DNA of 64,000 bases from JANQPX01 sp039197065. GTDB lineage: Bacteria; Pseudomonadota; Alphaproteobacteria; Geminicoccales; Geminicoccaceae. The stretch is taken from NCBI GenBank assembly GCA_039197065.1, contig JBCCUL010000008.1, forward strand, positions 124,001 through 188,000, given 5' to 3'. The notes below the pieces were generated by a model that saw nothing but the letters and a program-made list of their open reading frames with translations, was not told where the DNA came from and made no database searches. Positions within the stretch are counted from its first letter, which is position 1; every line of letters begins with the position of its first letter. Shown piece after piece: positions 1 to 8,648 of this stretch. The translations under genes were made by a program, and so were the position numbers.

Positions 1-184
1 ACAGTTCCAGATAAGCCCGCTCGTCCGCGATCTCCCGATCGTCGAAATCCTCGGCGAAAAATCGCGGTTCCTTCGGCTTCGAGACGAAAATGCCGGGATG
101 CTCGTCGAGATACTGGGCGAGCGACGACGTGCCGGCCTTCGGTGCTCCCAAGATATAGAAGTCGGGAAAACGACGAGAGGTCAT
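1..184 (-). CDS. sulfotransferase, N-terminal part (runs off the window)
   Basis: The first 61 codons of a sulfotransferase are visible; the rest lies beyond the left edge. The peptide begins MTSRRFPDFYILGAPKAGTS, and GAPKAGTSS is the 5'-phosphosulfate-binding loop of PAPS-dependent sulfotransferases. It is followed by a segment with YLDEHPGIF and KPKEPRFF, like the N-terminus of the complete sulfotransferase at 28487-29488. The family transfers sulfate from PAPS to carbohydrates or other acceptors. Its place beside EPS genes suggests polysaccharide sulfation, which is inference. The ATG lies at 182-184. Confidence 0.85.
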   Translation of the reverse strand, partial: MTSRRFPDFYILGAPKAGTSSLAQYLDEHPGIFVSKPKEPRFFAEDFDDREIADERAYLEL

Positions 185-1113
185 GGCGTCTGTTCTTTCT
201 TGCCGGGGCGCTGCTCGAAGCGGATGACCGCTGCACACCCCGGATGGTCGCTAGGATGACGTTTGGAATGATCTAGAGGCGCAAAAGACGACGGGCTCTA
301 CGTCTGTTGACCATGACGATATGAGCTTGAACGCGCTGATACAGCCAAACTCCACCTCACTCCGTCAAGCCCCCGCAGCCCAGTTAACGTCGTCCGCGTC
401 ACTGACATCAGGTCAATCAGCCTTGCTCTGTCGATCCACCCAAAGGTCTCATGCGCGCCCATCGCTGCTCTAACCGTCTCGATCGACTTACAAGCTGACA
501 GAGGCCAATGCCTGCGTATTCAAGTGCTGATCCGGGCATTTAGGCCTGCGACGTCAATGACAGCTTGATCATTTTTCCAGATAGCCTGCGCAGGCCATAG
601 TATTCGATAGCCTGGTCGCTATGAAAAGAACACGAACTCCAGTTGCATCACGATGTCCGCAAGAAAACTTTTTCGTTTACGAAACCGGGCTCCTCTTATG
701 AATTATCCCTTAAGGAGATAATTCATAAGAAAAATAACTTATAGGTTATTGGTTCATTGCAGGGTTCCCAACAAGCTGATCTTGCCACCCGAGGCGACAT
801 CAAGTACCACGTCTACCAGCCGTGCAAGTTTGGTTTATCACATGTTTGGTTCGTTAAAATCTGGTATGGCTGCCGATCATCACATGACGAAAAAAGCGTC
901 GTTGGCAGTGTTTGGATGGTTGCAGCTTGGCTGCTGAACGCGTAGGCGATTCTGCCAATAGGACCCGTCACGATGTTGTTTGGGCCCGACATCACCCCGA
1001 TCGCCATGGGGATAGGTCGCTTTTGAAGCCTCGGATCGGACAAAAAGGATGGGATCGTTTCAGATCTTGTTCAAGGTGATGGAAGCTCCAAAGACCAGCT
1101 TGACTGAGGGCGC
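185..1113. other. long non-coding gap upstream of the EPS autokinase
   Basis: About 930 bp without a convincing gene. Short open frames here have no recognisable domain and poor starts. The stretch from about 640 to 760 is clearly AT-richer than the surroundings and holds a strong inverted repeat (694-730). It probably contains the promoter region for the downstream co-polymerase/autokinase gene and, at the left, that of the truncated sulfotransferase. Confidence 0.5.
694..730. promoter_or_regulatory. perfect 14-bp inverted repeat, candidate operator or hairpin
   Basis: TCTTATGAATTATC at 694-707 is repeated exactly as its reverse complement at 717-730, separated by nine bases (CCTTAAGGA) that are themselves nearly palindromic. 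It sits in an AT-rich stretch about 400 bp upstream of the EPS co-polymerase/autokinase gene. There is no T-run, so a terminator is unlikely; a binding site for a dimeric regulator is more plausible. Function is inferred only. Confidence 0.5.
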
Positions 1114-1161
1114 GTGTTTGTCGTCGAGGTCAACGCCTCTAGGCCGGAGAAAGCTCTCTTC

Positions 1162-3336
1162 ATGATTAATGACTGGAAACTCGACGTCGGTCAGCTTGTG
1201 CGTGCCGTTCTGGCGCAGCGCTACTTCGTTCTGTTGGGCACGACCGTGCTGACGCTGCTAGGCGTCGGTGTTTTGAGCATGAAGGAGGACCAGTACGCCG
1301 CATCGGCGATGATCCTCGTGGACGACCGGGGTCTCAACGTTCCCGAAGCTGAGGCGATCCTCGAAGATGGATCGGCCGACGCCGAATCGCTTCTCAGCCA
1401 TGTCGAGCTGATAAAGAGCGCCAACGTTCTGCGCCGTGCCGTCAAGGACTTGTCCGACAAGGGCGTCCAGCTCTACGACAACAACGACAGCTCCGGCGGG
1501 TTTCTCTCGTCGGTCGCCGCCGCCATCCCGATGCCTTCTGATCTCTGGGCGAGCGATGACGGTGCCGTTCAGGGGGAAAGTCAGCTCGCCACACGCCTGT
1601 CGCCCGAACTTCGCTCCTTTTCCAGCGGCGCCGAGGTCACAGCGCTTGGCCGCTCCCGCCTGATCGAGGTGACGTTTAAGCACACCGAACCCGAGCGGGC
1701 CGCAGCCGGCGCCAACGCGATCGCCGATGCCTATGTCAATCAGCAGCGCGAAGAGCAGGTCGCCATCGGCAATGACGCCGTTCAGTGGATGGTCGAGCAG
1801 GCGGCTTCGCTGCGTGAGAAGTCGTCCGCAGCCGACCAGGCCGTCGAGAACTTCCGCCGGGACTCCGGTCTGCTGCAGAGTGGCGGCACCCGTCTGATCG
1901 AGCAGAAGATCACCGAAACGCAGACACAGCTCACCGCGGCCGAGCTGGAAAGCATCGCTCTCTCCTCCAAAGTCGGATCGATCGAGGCCGCTCTCCAGCG
2001 CAACAATCCCTTCGCCGTGACCGACATCGCGGATGCCGAATCGGTTCGGGAACTGCGCACCCAGATCAGTCTGTTTCAAGCCGAGCTCGCCGATCTCGAA
2101 GCGACCTACGGCCAGAATCATCCGCTGCTGGTGTCCAAGAAAGAGCAGATCGCGCTCACTCAGCGCTCGGTCGACAATGAGATCAACAATATCGTCGCCG
2201 GCTTCCGCAACCAGTCCCGCGGCGCCCAGCAGCGCGTCTCGGCCCTTCAGCAGGTGCTTGCGCAGCAAAAGCAGGAATTGTCGGACGCCAATCTGCGCGG
2301 CGTCGAACTGCGTGATCTTGAGAAGGAAGCGCGCATCGGTAATGAGGTGCTCGAAGGCTTCCTCGGCCGTCTGCAGCAGGTCGCCGGCCGCGAAGATATC
2401 CGTGCACAGCCCGCTGAACTCCGCGTGGTCTCGCGCGCGGAAATTCCCAATGAGCCGTCGGGCCTGCCGCGCTCGCTCCTGGGACTTGTCTGTCTGGTCG
2501 GTGGTTTTCTTGTATCGAGCTCATTCGCCATGTTCCGCGAAGTCTCCAGGCGCGTGATCCGCGAACCGGATGATCTGAAGGCGATCGCGCCGAATTCCGG
2601 TGTTTGGGTGATCCCAAGGCGGGAAGGCTCGCGCGGCCGGCAGGTCGAGAACCTGCACCACCTGATCACCGCGACGCCCTATGCTCACTTCTCGGCGAGC
2701 GTGAGAAACGCCTATCGTCAGACCGTCGCCACATTGCCTGAAGACCAGCACACCGTGATGCTGACCTCAGCCCAGCCCGGCGACGGCAAGACCACCATGT
2801 CGCTCTGCTTCGCCGAAGTGGTCGCCAATACCGGCCGCTCGGTCGTCCTGGTCGACACCGACTTCCGCCGCCCGAAGATCCACGTCCATACCGGTCTTGG
2901 CCGCATCGCCGGTCTTTCGGACTGGCTCGAAGGCACGGAGCCTTTGCGCTGCAAGCGTCCTGAAGGCAGCGAGTTCTACACGATCACCGCAGGATCGGGC
3001 GAACTGACCCATCCTGACCGATGGAACACGCAAACCATCCGCGAGCTTCTTGAAACCCTGAAAGGTCGCTTCGACACGGTTATTCTGGATACGCCGCCGG
3101 TGGCGGCGCTGGCCGATCCGTTCCTGGTGGCTGCGGAAAGCTCGATGGTGCTGTTCGTGACCCGCTGGCAGCACACCAAGATCGCTTATGTCCGCGACCT
3201 GATCGGCCCGCTCGCCGAACGAACCCCACGGGTTGAGCTGATCCTGACCGACGTCGATCTCAAAGGCGCCGCCTCGCACGGCTACAAAGCGCCGATGGAG
3301 TATTATCAGGACACCGCTGCCTACTACACCGAGTAA
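1162..3336 (+). CDS. polysaccharide co-polymerase / BY-type tyrosine autokinase (Wzc/GumC-like)
   Basis: Inner-membrane protein controlling EPS chain length and export by tyrosine autophosphorylation. Positions below count from the upstream GTG at 1114. A first membrane segment lies near residues 37-55, then a long coiled-coil periplasmic region, and a second membrane segment near 452-473. The cytoplasmic kinase domain has Walker A (SAQPGDGKTT, 552-561), Walker A' (VVLVDTDFRRP, about 577-587) and Walker B (VILDTPP, 656-662). The C-terminal tail is tyrosine-rich (YKAP.EYY..TAAYYTE), as expected for the autophosphorylation cluster. I prefer the ATG at 1162, preceded by GGAGA, over the GTG at 1114, whose Shine-Dalgarno spacing is very short. 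A second member of this family lies at 26032-28308. Confidence 0.9.
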   Translation: MINDWKLDVGQLVRAVLAQRYFVLLGTTVLTLLGVGVLSMKEDQYAASAMILVDDRGLNVPEAEAILEDGSADAESLLSHVELIKSANVLRRAVKDLSDKGVQLYDNNDSSGGFLSSVAAAIPMPSDLWASDDGAVQGESQLATRLSPELRSFSSGAEVTALGRSRLIEVTFKHTEPERAAAGANAIADAYVNQQREEQVAIGNDAVQWMVEQAASLREKSSAADQAVENFRRDSGLLQSGGTRLIEQKITETQTQLTAAELESIALSSKVGSIEAALQRNNPFAVTDIADAESVRELRTQISLFQAELADLEATYGQNHPLLVSKKEQIALTQRSVDNEINNIVAGFRNQSRGAQQRVSALQQVLAQQKQELSDANLRGVELRDLEKEARIGNEVLEGFLGRLQQVAGREDIRAQPAELRVVSRAEIPNEPSGLPRSLLGLVCLVGGFLVSSSFAMFREVSRRVIREPDDLKAIAPNSGVWVIPRREGSRGRQVENLHHLITATPYAHFSASVRNAYRQTVATLPEDQHTVMLTSAQPGDGKTTMSLCFAEVVANTGRSVVLVDTDFRRPKIHVHTGLGRIAGLSDWLEGTEPLRCKRPEGSEFYTITAGSGELTHPDRWNTQTIRELLETLKGRFDTVILDTPPVAALADPFLVAAESSMVLFVTRWQHTKIAYVRDLIGPLAERTPRVELILTDVDLKGAASHGYKAPMEYYQDTAAYYTE

Positions 3337-3455
3337 GCAATCGACGCCCCTGACCGATCCGTCGAGATCGGCACGGACGCAGCATGAAGATGGCGCACTG
3401 CTCACCGGCGGTGCGCCACTTTTCTTTCGGCATCACGGCACGCGTCAATCTTTCG

Positions 3456-3508
3456 TTAACCATCACCTGCCATGATGGCTAGAGGTCCATGCGACCCTGG
3501 GAGTTCGG
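3456..3508. repeat. half copy of the dispersed palindromic element
   Basis: The left half of the repeat family described at 19.55, 51.63, 54.36 and 58.62 kb: GTTAACCATC, then CATGAT, then GGTCCATGCGACCCTGGGA. The inverted right arm is missing, so this looks like a decayed or solo copy. It lies between the autokinase gene and the convergent glycosyltransferase gene. Confidence 0.65.
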
Positions 3509-3606
3509 TTATCGATAGCAAAGGCTGGAAGAGAAAGGGTGAAAACAGCGGACCGCGATAGATCAGACTGCGGGACGCAGGTTTTAACCGGGTCGAACTC
3601 CAGCGC

Positions 3607-4437
3607 TCATTTCGTCGGCTTATGGGCGCTCGGGATTGATGAGCGCCATTCGCGCCAGACCAATTGCGGAAACACCCAGGCGTCCCGGGCGTATCGCCAG
3701 AACAAGCGGCGCGGCTCGCCCATCATCCGATAGAACCATTCGAGATGAATGCGCTGCAGCCAGACAGGCGCGCGCGAGCGTTCGCCCGCCAGGAAATCGA
3801 TGGTCGCGCCGACGCACAGGACCACTGAAGCCTCGATCTTGCCGCGCTGCTTGTGGACCCAGACCTCCTGTTTGGGCGCGCCCAGGCCGACGACGAGAAC
3901 GTCGGGGCGGGCCGCGCGCACTAGCGTCAGAATGCGCTCCTGCTCCACCTCGTCATGCTCGAAGCCGAAGGGTGGACTGTAGGTATCGACGACGTCGACA
4001 CCCGGCCAGGTCGCTTCGACGCGCTCGGCGGCGCGCTCGGCAACACCCGGCGCAGCGCCGAGCAGAAATGTGCGCAGCGGCCGCTTAGGATCCGCAGCGG
4101 CGAACACGGCCGGCACCAGGTCTGAACCCGCCACCCTCTCCGGCAGCCGCCGACCAAGCAGACGCGATGCCAGGATGACCGGAAACCCGTCGGCCAGGAC
4201 CATATCGGCTTTCAGATAAGCATCGCGCAGCCCCTGATGTTCCTGCAGCATGACGGTATGGTCGGCATTGGGCGTCACGACGTAGCGACAAGCCTTGAAA
4301 GGCTCATCGATCCAGCTCAAAACCCGCCGAACGGCCTCGTCCATCGAGACGGCGTCAATGGAGACACCGAATAAATCGACCCGAGACTTTGGCGAGGGAT
4401 GAGGTTCTTCGACTACGTAGTTGGCTCTAGCCACCAC
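3607..4437 (-). CDS. WecG/TagA/CpsF family glycosyltransferase
   Basis: A 276-aa GT26-family transferase, which typically adds a sugar (for example N-acetylmannosamine-type residues) to a lipid-linked intermediate during surface-polysaccharide synthesis. Family hallmarks are visible: ADGFPVILASRLLG, LPERVAGSDL, VVGLGAPKQEVWV and a C-terminal AGERSRAPVWLQRIHLEW segment followed by EPRRLFWRY. It is convergent with the autokinase gene. A paralogue with the same architecture is at 41305-42252. The acceptor and donor cannot be inferred. Confidence 0.9.
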   Translation of the reverse strand: MVARANYVVEEPHPSPKSRVDLFGVSIDAVSMDEAVRRVLSWIDEPFKACRYVVTPNADHTVMLQEHQGLRDAYLKADMVLADGFPVILASRLLGRRLPERVAGSDLVPAVFAAADPKRPLRTFLLGAAPGVAERAAERVEATWPGVDVVDTYSPPFGFEHDEVEQERILTLVRAARPDVLVVGLGAPKQEVWVHKQRGKIEASVVLCVGATIDFLAGERSRAPVWLQRIHLEWFYRMMGEPRRLFWRYARDAWVFPQLVWREWRSSIPSAHKPTK

Positions 4438-4732
4438 TCACCCGACCTGTACACGCCAACGTTCCCCTAGAAAAGTTCTTGGTTAGCCTTGCTGCAGAAC
4501 CACGAATAAAGGCGCGATATCCACAAGAAAGTCAAGAAAGGACAAGCCATATCTGGCAACATGCTGAATAATACTTTTGGTTGATTTAAATGAAATCTTT
4601 GACCCCTAAATAAATATTCTTGATTTGTTCACCCTCCAACCCGTCACCTACCCGCCTGCCCTTCCGTCTTCTATGATGATCATCGGCGATCACGATCAGT
4701 CCCCGAACAGACACACCATAAACCGTTGATCG
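4438..4732. other. divergent AT-rich promoter region
   Basis: About 295 bp between the divergent WecG-type gene and the Ldh2-family gene. The middle part (about 4500-4625) is strongly AT-rich, consistent with two divergent promoters. No clear -35/-10 pair or operator could be fixed by eye. Confidence 0.4.
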
Positions 4733-5809
4733 ATGGACTTCAGGATGACGACAGCACCCGCCCCCGCCTATCAAGCCGCCGACCTGATCATCTTTGGCGC
4801 CCGTCTCTTCGAAAGTGCGGGTCTGCCGCCGGACCGTGCCGACATCGTCGGCCGCCTGCTGGTGGAAGCGGATCTTATGGGCCACAGCACCCATGGGCTT
4901 CAGCTTGCCGGCGCTTATCTCGACAGCATCGAAAAAGGGTTGATGACCGTCGATGGCGATCCAGACGTGATCGCGGACCGGGGTGCTGTGGTCACCTGGG
5001 ACGGTCGGCGCCTGCCGGGCGTCTGGCTGACGGCGATGGGCCTCGATCTCGGCATCGAGCGCGCGAAAACCCATGGCAGCGCCACCGTGGTCATCAGACA
5101 TTCCCATCACATCGCCTGTCTCGCCGCCTATCTCTCCCGTGCGACCGATGCGGGCTGCATGGCGATCATCGCGAGTTCCGATCCCTCCGAATGCAGCGTC
5201 GCCCCCTTTGGCGGACGGCGAGCGATTTTCACGCCTGATCCGATCGCGATCGGCATGCCGACCGGCGGCGATCCGATCCTTGTGGACATCAGCGCCTCGA
5301 TCACCACCAATGGCATGACCGGCAGGCTGAAGGGTGCCGGCGAACGCTATCCAGGCGCCTGGGCGCTGGATGCAGACGGCCATCCAACGGATGATCCTGC
5401 AGCAGTGCTCGCCGATCCGCCCGGCACGATCCTGCCGCTCGGCGGCACCGAATACGGACACAAAGGCTATGGTCTCGCCTTGATGATCGAGGCGCTGACC
5501 CAGGGGCTGGGCGGCTTCGGACGCGCTGATGAAACAACCGCCTGGGGGGCATCGGTCTTTATCCAGGTGTTCGATCCCGACGCCTTCGGGGGCCTTTCGG
5601 GCTATACGCGACAGATGGGCTGGATCTCGGACGCCTGCCGCGAGACCCCGTCCGTTCCAGGCGGCGAAGCGGTGCGCCTGCCGGGCGAACGCGCCCTTGC
5701 CCGCAAACGCGAGGCTCTCGAGCATGGCCTCGTGCTTCACCCCGGCATCATGGATGGTCTCCAACCTCATGCCGAAAGGCTGGGTGTCACCCCGCCTGCC
5801 CCGCTCTAG
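4733..5809 (+). CDS. Ldh2/malate-sulfolactate family NAD(P)-dependent dehydrogenase
   Basis: A 358-aa oxidoreductase of the Ldh_2 family, which includes malate, L-lactate, ureidoglycolate and ComC-type sulfolactate dehydrogenases. Typical motifs are GHSTHGLQ near the N-terminus, RHSHHIACLAAYL with the conserved histidine, a middle segment PDPIAIGMPTG, and the cofactor region YGHKGYGLALMIEAL. Two in-frame ATG codons, at 4733 and 4745, could start it; neither has a good Shine-Dalgarno. The gene ends 27 bp before the convergent genes of a sulfopyruvate-decarboxylase-like enzyme. That context makes a 2-hydroxy-3-sulfonate substrate worth considering, but the sequence does not prove it. Confidence 0.85.
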   Translation: MDFRMTTAPAPAYQAADLIIFGARLFESAGLPPDRADIVGRLLVEADLMGHSTHGLQLAGAYLDSIEKGLMTVDGDPDVIADRGAVVTWDGRRLPGVWLTAMGLDLGIERAKTHGSATVVIRHSHHIACLAAYLSRATDAGCMAIIASSDPSECSVAPFGGRRAIFTPDPIAIGMPTGGDPILVDISASITTNGMTGRLKGAGERYPGAWALDADGHPTDDPAAVLADPPGTILPLGGTEYGHKGYGLALMIEALTQGLGGFGRADETTAWGASVFIQVFDPDAFGGLSGYTRQMGWISDACRETPSVPGGEAVRLPGERALARKREALEHGLVLHPGIMDGLQPHAERLGVTPPAPL

Positions 5810-5836
5810 CGGTATGATCACGTCAAGAGGTCGACG

Positions 5837-6451
5837 CTAATCCCTCAGACCCAGCGCGCCCCGAAAGCGGGCCGCCATCGCCGCACCGTTGTTGGTTGGG
5901 AGCACCAACGGGTCGTTGGTGAGCGCAATCGGCGCGACCGCTAGAACAGGGCCCGGTTCGTCGAACAGCAGCGTCTCGAGTGCCGGCAGATCACCTGGAG
6001 CATCCAGCGTCATGACGGCAGCGATCCCAGCCCCTTCCGCCATGCGCGCGATGTCCGTGGGTCCGGCGGTGAGCCCGGCCTGCTTGCCGGTCTCACCAAA
6101 GGCCTGATTGTCCAGAACCAGGATAGCGAGATTGCCGGGCGCCGCCGCAGCAGCCGTTGCGAGCGAACCGATGCCCATCATCATCTCGCCGTCGCCGGTG
6201 ACCACCAGGACACGGCGCGTTGGCTGGGCAAGGGCGAGACCAAGGCCGATCGAGCAGGCAAGCCCCATGCCGCCCCAGAGATAGACATTGCAATCATTCC
6301 CATCGGCGCGGTCATCCCCATCGGCAGCGGCAAGGTCCCAGGTCGGCGCCCCGAGCCCGCCGACCATCAACGCCTCGCCGCGCCGCTTCAGGAGATACGC
6401 GACGAGCTTTCGACGATCGAAGCGCCCATTGTCGGTCAAAAGTTCGCTCAT
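5837..6451 (-). CDS. thiamine-diphosphate decarboxylase, beta subunit (sulfopyruvate/phosphonopyruvate decarboxylase-like)
   Basis: A 204-aa protein corresponding to the ThDP-binding half of a split decarboxylase. The ThDP/Mg motif is clear: GDGEMMMGIGSLATAAA followed by ILVLDNQAFGETG. The N-terminal part has YLLKRRGEALMVGGLGAPTW and LWGGMGLACSIGLGLALAQP, as in ComE-like and phosphonopyruvate decarboxylase C-terminal domains. Its start overlaps the stop of the alpha-subunit gene by 4 bp (ATGA), so the two are probably translated together. The family decarboxylates 3-substituted pyruvates such as sulfopyruvate; the true substrate is not decided by sequence. Confidence 0.85.
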   Translation of the reverse strand: MSELLTDNGRFDRRKLVAYLLKRRGEALMVGGLGAPTWDLAAADGDDRADGNDCNVYLWGGMGLACSIGLGLALAQPTRRVLVVTGDGEMMMGIGSLATAAAAAPGNLAILVLDNQAFGETGKQAGLTAGPTDIARMAEGAGIAAVMTLDAPGDLPALETLLFDEPGPVLAVAPIALTNDPLVLPTNNGAAMAARFRGALGLRD

Positions 6452-7005
6452 AATGCGCCTTCACCGCTGTCGGCTGTCTTGTCGGTTCCGGCCTCGAAGG
6501 CTTTGCTACCGATCACACGCTGGCCGATCAGCACGGCAACGGGCACGCCTGCTTTGAACGCCATATCCGCCGCGGCCGACACGGCCTCACCCACATCCTC
6601 GGCGCGATCCACGGGATAGCAGGTCACGCCCATGGCCTCGAGCACACCGGGAGTCGCTTGCCCCATCGGCACCTGCCAGCTATTGGCCTCGCCCCATTGA
6701 CCGCGCATGGTCACCAGCATCAGGCAGGGCGCCTTCATAATCGACGGCAACGAAAGCGCGTTGATGACGTTGCCGACGCCGCTGGACTGCATCAAGAGCG
6801 CCGCCCGCTCGCCGCCGAACCAGGCGCCGGTGACAAGACCGACCCCCTCGTCCTCGCGGGTGAGCGTCATGACCCGCATGGCATTGTCGGCGGTGCAAAG
6901 CTCAAGAAGTCGGGTAAGGCCGGCATCCGGCACGGTGCCGATCTGCCGAATGGCTTTGTCGCGAAACACCGCATGGACGGCGGCCGACCAGTCAGCGCCT
7001 GTCAT
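6448..7005 (-). CDS. thiamine-diphosphate decarboxylase, alpha subunit (sulfopyruvate decarboxylase-like)
   Basis: The PYR-domain partner of the beta subunit. Motifs include GTVPDAGLTRLLELC, LTREDEGVGLVTGAWFGGER, LMQSSGVGNVINALS and MLVTMRGQWGEANSWQ, all typical of ComD-like/sulfopyruvate decarboxylase alpha subunits. The conserved glutamate after the TREDEG block is expected to activate ThDP. I place the start at the ATG at 7003-7005, because family members begin about ten residues before the IGTVPDAG segment. The frame stays open upstream to a GTG at 7044 and beyond. That upstream stretch has coding-like third positions, so an N-terminal extension broken by a frameshift is possible (see 7002-7178). 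Confidence 0.8.
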   Translation of the reverse strand: MTGADWSAAVHAVFRDKAIRQIGTVPDAGLTRLLELCTADNAMRVMTLTREDEGVGLVTGAWFGGERAALLMQSSGVGNVINALSLPSIMKAPCLMLVTMRGQWGEANSWQVPMGQATPGVLEAMGVTCYPVDRAEDVGEAVSAAADMAFKAGVPVAVLIGQRVIGSKAFEAGTDKTADSGEGAL

Positions 7006-7178
7006 GACGGCCAAAGCGGCCCTGAGGCTCGCCACCTCCGCCACCAGGCCAAAATCAGCGAAACGCTTCCTTGCCGGCTTCTGATCGACCAGGCCGGACG
7101 CCAGGCAAGCCGAGCCAACATTTGCAGTTCCTGCTCAGAGGGCGCTTCGGTCAGCCGCGACCCGGAAACCGTCTCCAT
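7002..7178 (-). CDS. 58-codon leader ORF or frameshifted N-terminus upstream of the decarboxylase
   Basis: An ORF starting METVSGSRLTEAPSEQEL has a good Shine-Dalgarno (AGGGGAG) and ends in a TGA that overlaps the ATG of the alpha subunit (ATGA). Its first 20 codons have GC-rich third positions. After that, coding-like third positions switch to the neighbouring frame, which reads LASGLVDQKPARKRFADFG and continues into the alpha subunit. Either it is a small coupled leader peptide, or the alpha subunit once had a longer N-terminus and a frameshift (or base-calling error) lies near 7100-7125. Confidence 0.35.
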   Translation of the reverse strand: METVSGSRLTEAPSEQELQMLARLAWRPAWSIRSRQGSVSLILAWWRRWRASGPLWPS

Positions 7179-7284
7179 CGGTCCTGCTCTCCCCTGGTCA
7201 AAAGATGCTTAGACCTTAAAACGCTATCACAGCACCCGACGTCGATCGAGGGCCAGCGCGTGTTCGAAGCATCGGCCAGGCTAA

Positions 7285-7549
7285 GAGCCCGTTTTGAAAG
7301 CTATCGAGTAATCTCATGGCCTTGTTCTTCGGCGGATGCGAGGAGCTTGTCGCGCCGCGGTGCGGCGCACCGTAAGCGGCAAGGAACAACGCAGGTGCCA
7401 AGGACAAGGCCACCCGCAGGGTCGCGTTGCAGCCGGCCCAGGCCGCGTCATCGGCCTTGACCGATGCGCCGCATCGTTCTGCAACCTCTTCCTCGCCTGA
7501 CCTCGATTGCAACAAGATGAAATCATTCGATAACTTTCAAAACAGGCTC
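7285..7549. mobile_element. 265-bp MITE-like element with IS5-type ends
   Basis: The ends form 33-bp terminal inverted repeats (7285-7317 and 7517-7549) beginning GAGCCYGTTTTGAAAG, with five differences, all transitions. A 3-bp direct repeat TAA flanks the element (7282-7284 and 7550-7552), the TNA-type target duplication of the IS5 superfamily. No transposase is encoded inside; a 99-codon antisense frame has no recognisable motif. The element inserted directly after the stop codon of the receiver-kinase gene at 7554. Confidence 0.7.
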
Positions 7550-7553
7550 TAAG

Positions 7554-8648
7554 TCAGCTTTTTTGGTCTTCGGCCGCCAGCGCCGATGGTAGAGTGAAAG
7601 AAAAACGACTCCCGCTGCCCAGTTCCGACATGCACCAGATACGCCCGCCATGGCGTTCGACGATCTTCCGGCAGATCGCAAGACCGAGGCCGGTGCCTTC
7701 ATAGTCGTCCTGGCTCCAGAGACGCTGGAAAGGCTCGAACACGGCTTTGAGCTTGTCCTCAGGAATTCCGATGCCGTTATCTTCAATCGTAATCAGCCAG
7801 TCCTCCCCCATGCGCTCTGCCGAAACCCGGATCAACGGGTCTGCCTGATCATTATATTTGATGCCATTGCCGATAAGATTTTGGAAAAGCTGCACAAGCT
7901 GCGGCCCATGGCCGGTCACGTCCGGCAGGGGCGCGAGATCGATCTTCGCAGACCGCTCCTCGAACGTCATATGCAGGTGGTCCAGCACCTGATTCACGAT
8001 ATCACCCAACGCGACCACATCGAATTTGATATCCCGATCAAGAAGAGCGTAATGCGCAAGCGTGTCGACCAGAGCGTTCATGCGCATCGCGGAAAGTTTG
8101 ATCATCTCCAGATGCTCGGGAACGTCGTCATACTCGCCCGCTTCGAGGTCCTCGCTGAGAATATCGGTAAATCCGGTCAATCCTCGAAGGGGTGCTCGGA
8201 TATCATGCACCAGAACGCGGATGAAGGCGGTTTGCTCTTCGCGCTGCACGGCGAGCCTCTTGACCAGGGACGCCTTTTCCGTGGCGTTGACCAGCGCCCT
8301 TCTCAGGACCGCGCCGTTGATCGTATCCTTGATGACGTATTCGAGCGCGCCCGCCTTCATGACCGCAACCGCGATGTCTTCGTTGCCGCCGCCGGTCATC
8401 ATCACGACCGAGACATAAGGATCGATCGCTTTTAGGCGCTCAAGCACGGCAAGCCCATTGTGGCCAGGCATATTGAAGTCGAGCAGGACACAGTCGGCGG
8501 GGCGCTCTTGATACAGGGCCACGCCCCGCTCGCCGTTTTCCGCGAGATCAATCGTCTCAACCTGAAGCTCTCTCTCCAGGAGCCGGACGTAATGATCGCG
8601 ATCATCCTCGCTATCGTCGATGATCAGAACGTGGGCAAGCTCGGTCAT
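7554..8648 (-). CDS. receiver-histidine kinase hybrid (REC-HisKA-HATPase)
   Basis: A 364-aa soluble protein. Residues 1-120 form a CheY-like receiver with acidic pocket DD at 11-12 and phospho-acceptor Asp57 (CVLLDFNMP). A HisKA domain follows with His148 in LVHDIRAPLRGLTGF. The ATPase domain carries the N box (NLIGNGIKYND), G1 (DNGIGIPED) and G2 (GTGLGLAICRKIVE). A receiver placed before the kinase suggests it accepts a phosphoryl group from an upstream kinase, or is regulated by it. Its ATG overlaps the stop of the preceding receiver gene (8645-8648). It is the last gene of a four-gene sensory operon and has no membrane segment or DNA-binding domain. Confidence 0.9.
   Translation of the reverse strand: MTELAHVLIIDDSEDDRDHYVRLLERELQVETIDLAENGERGVALYQERPADCVLLDFNMPGHNGLAVLERLKAIDPYVSVVMMTGGGNEDIAVAVMKAGALEYVIKDTINGAVLRRALVNATEKASLVKRLAVQREEQTAFIRVLVHDIRAPLRGLTGFTDILSEDLEAGEYDDVPEHLEMIKLSAMRMNALVDTLAHYALLDRDIKFDVVALGDIVNQVLDHLHMTFEERSAKIDLAPLPDVTGHGPQLVQLFQNLIGNGIKYNDQADPLIRVSAERMGEDWLITIEDNGIGIPEDKLKAVFEPFQRLWSQDDYEGTGLGLAICRKIVERHGGRIWCMSELGSGSRFSFTLPSALAAEDQKS

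Noticed and set aside
813..1043. 76-codon minus-strand frame upstream of the autokinase
   Set aside because: No Shine-Dalgarno, no recognisable domain, and it overlaps equally long frames on the other strand.
4586..5821. 411-codon minus-strand frame opposite the Ldh2 gene
   Set aside because: A shadow frame of a GC-rich gene; no motif, while the plus strand carries clear family signatures.
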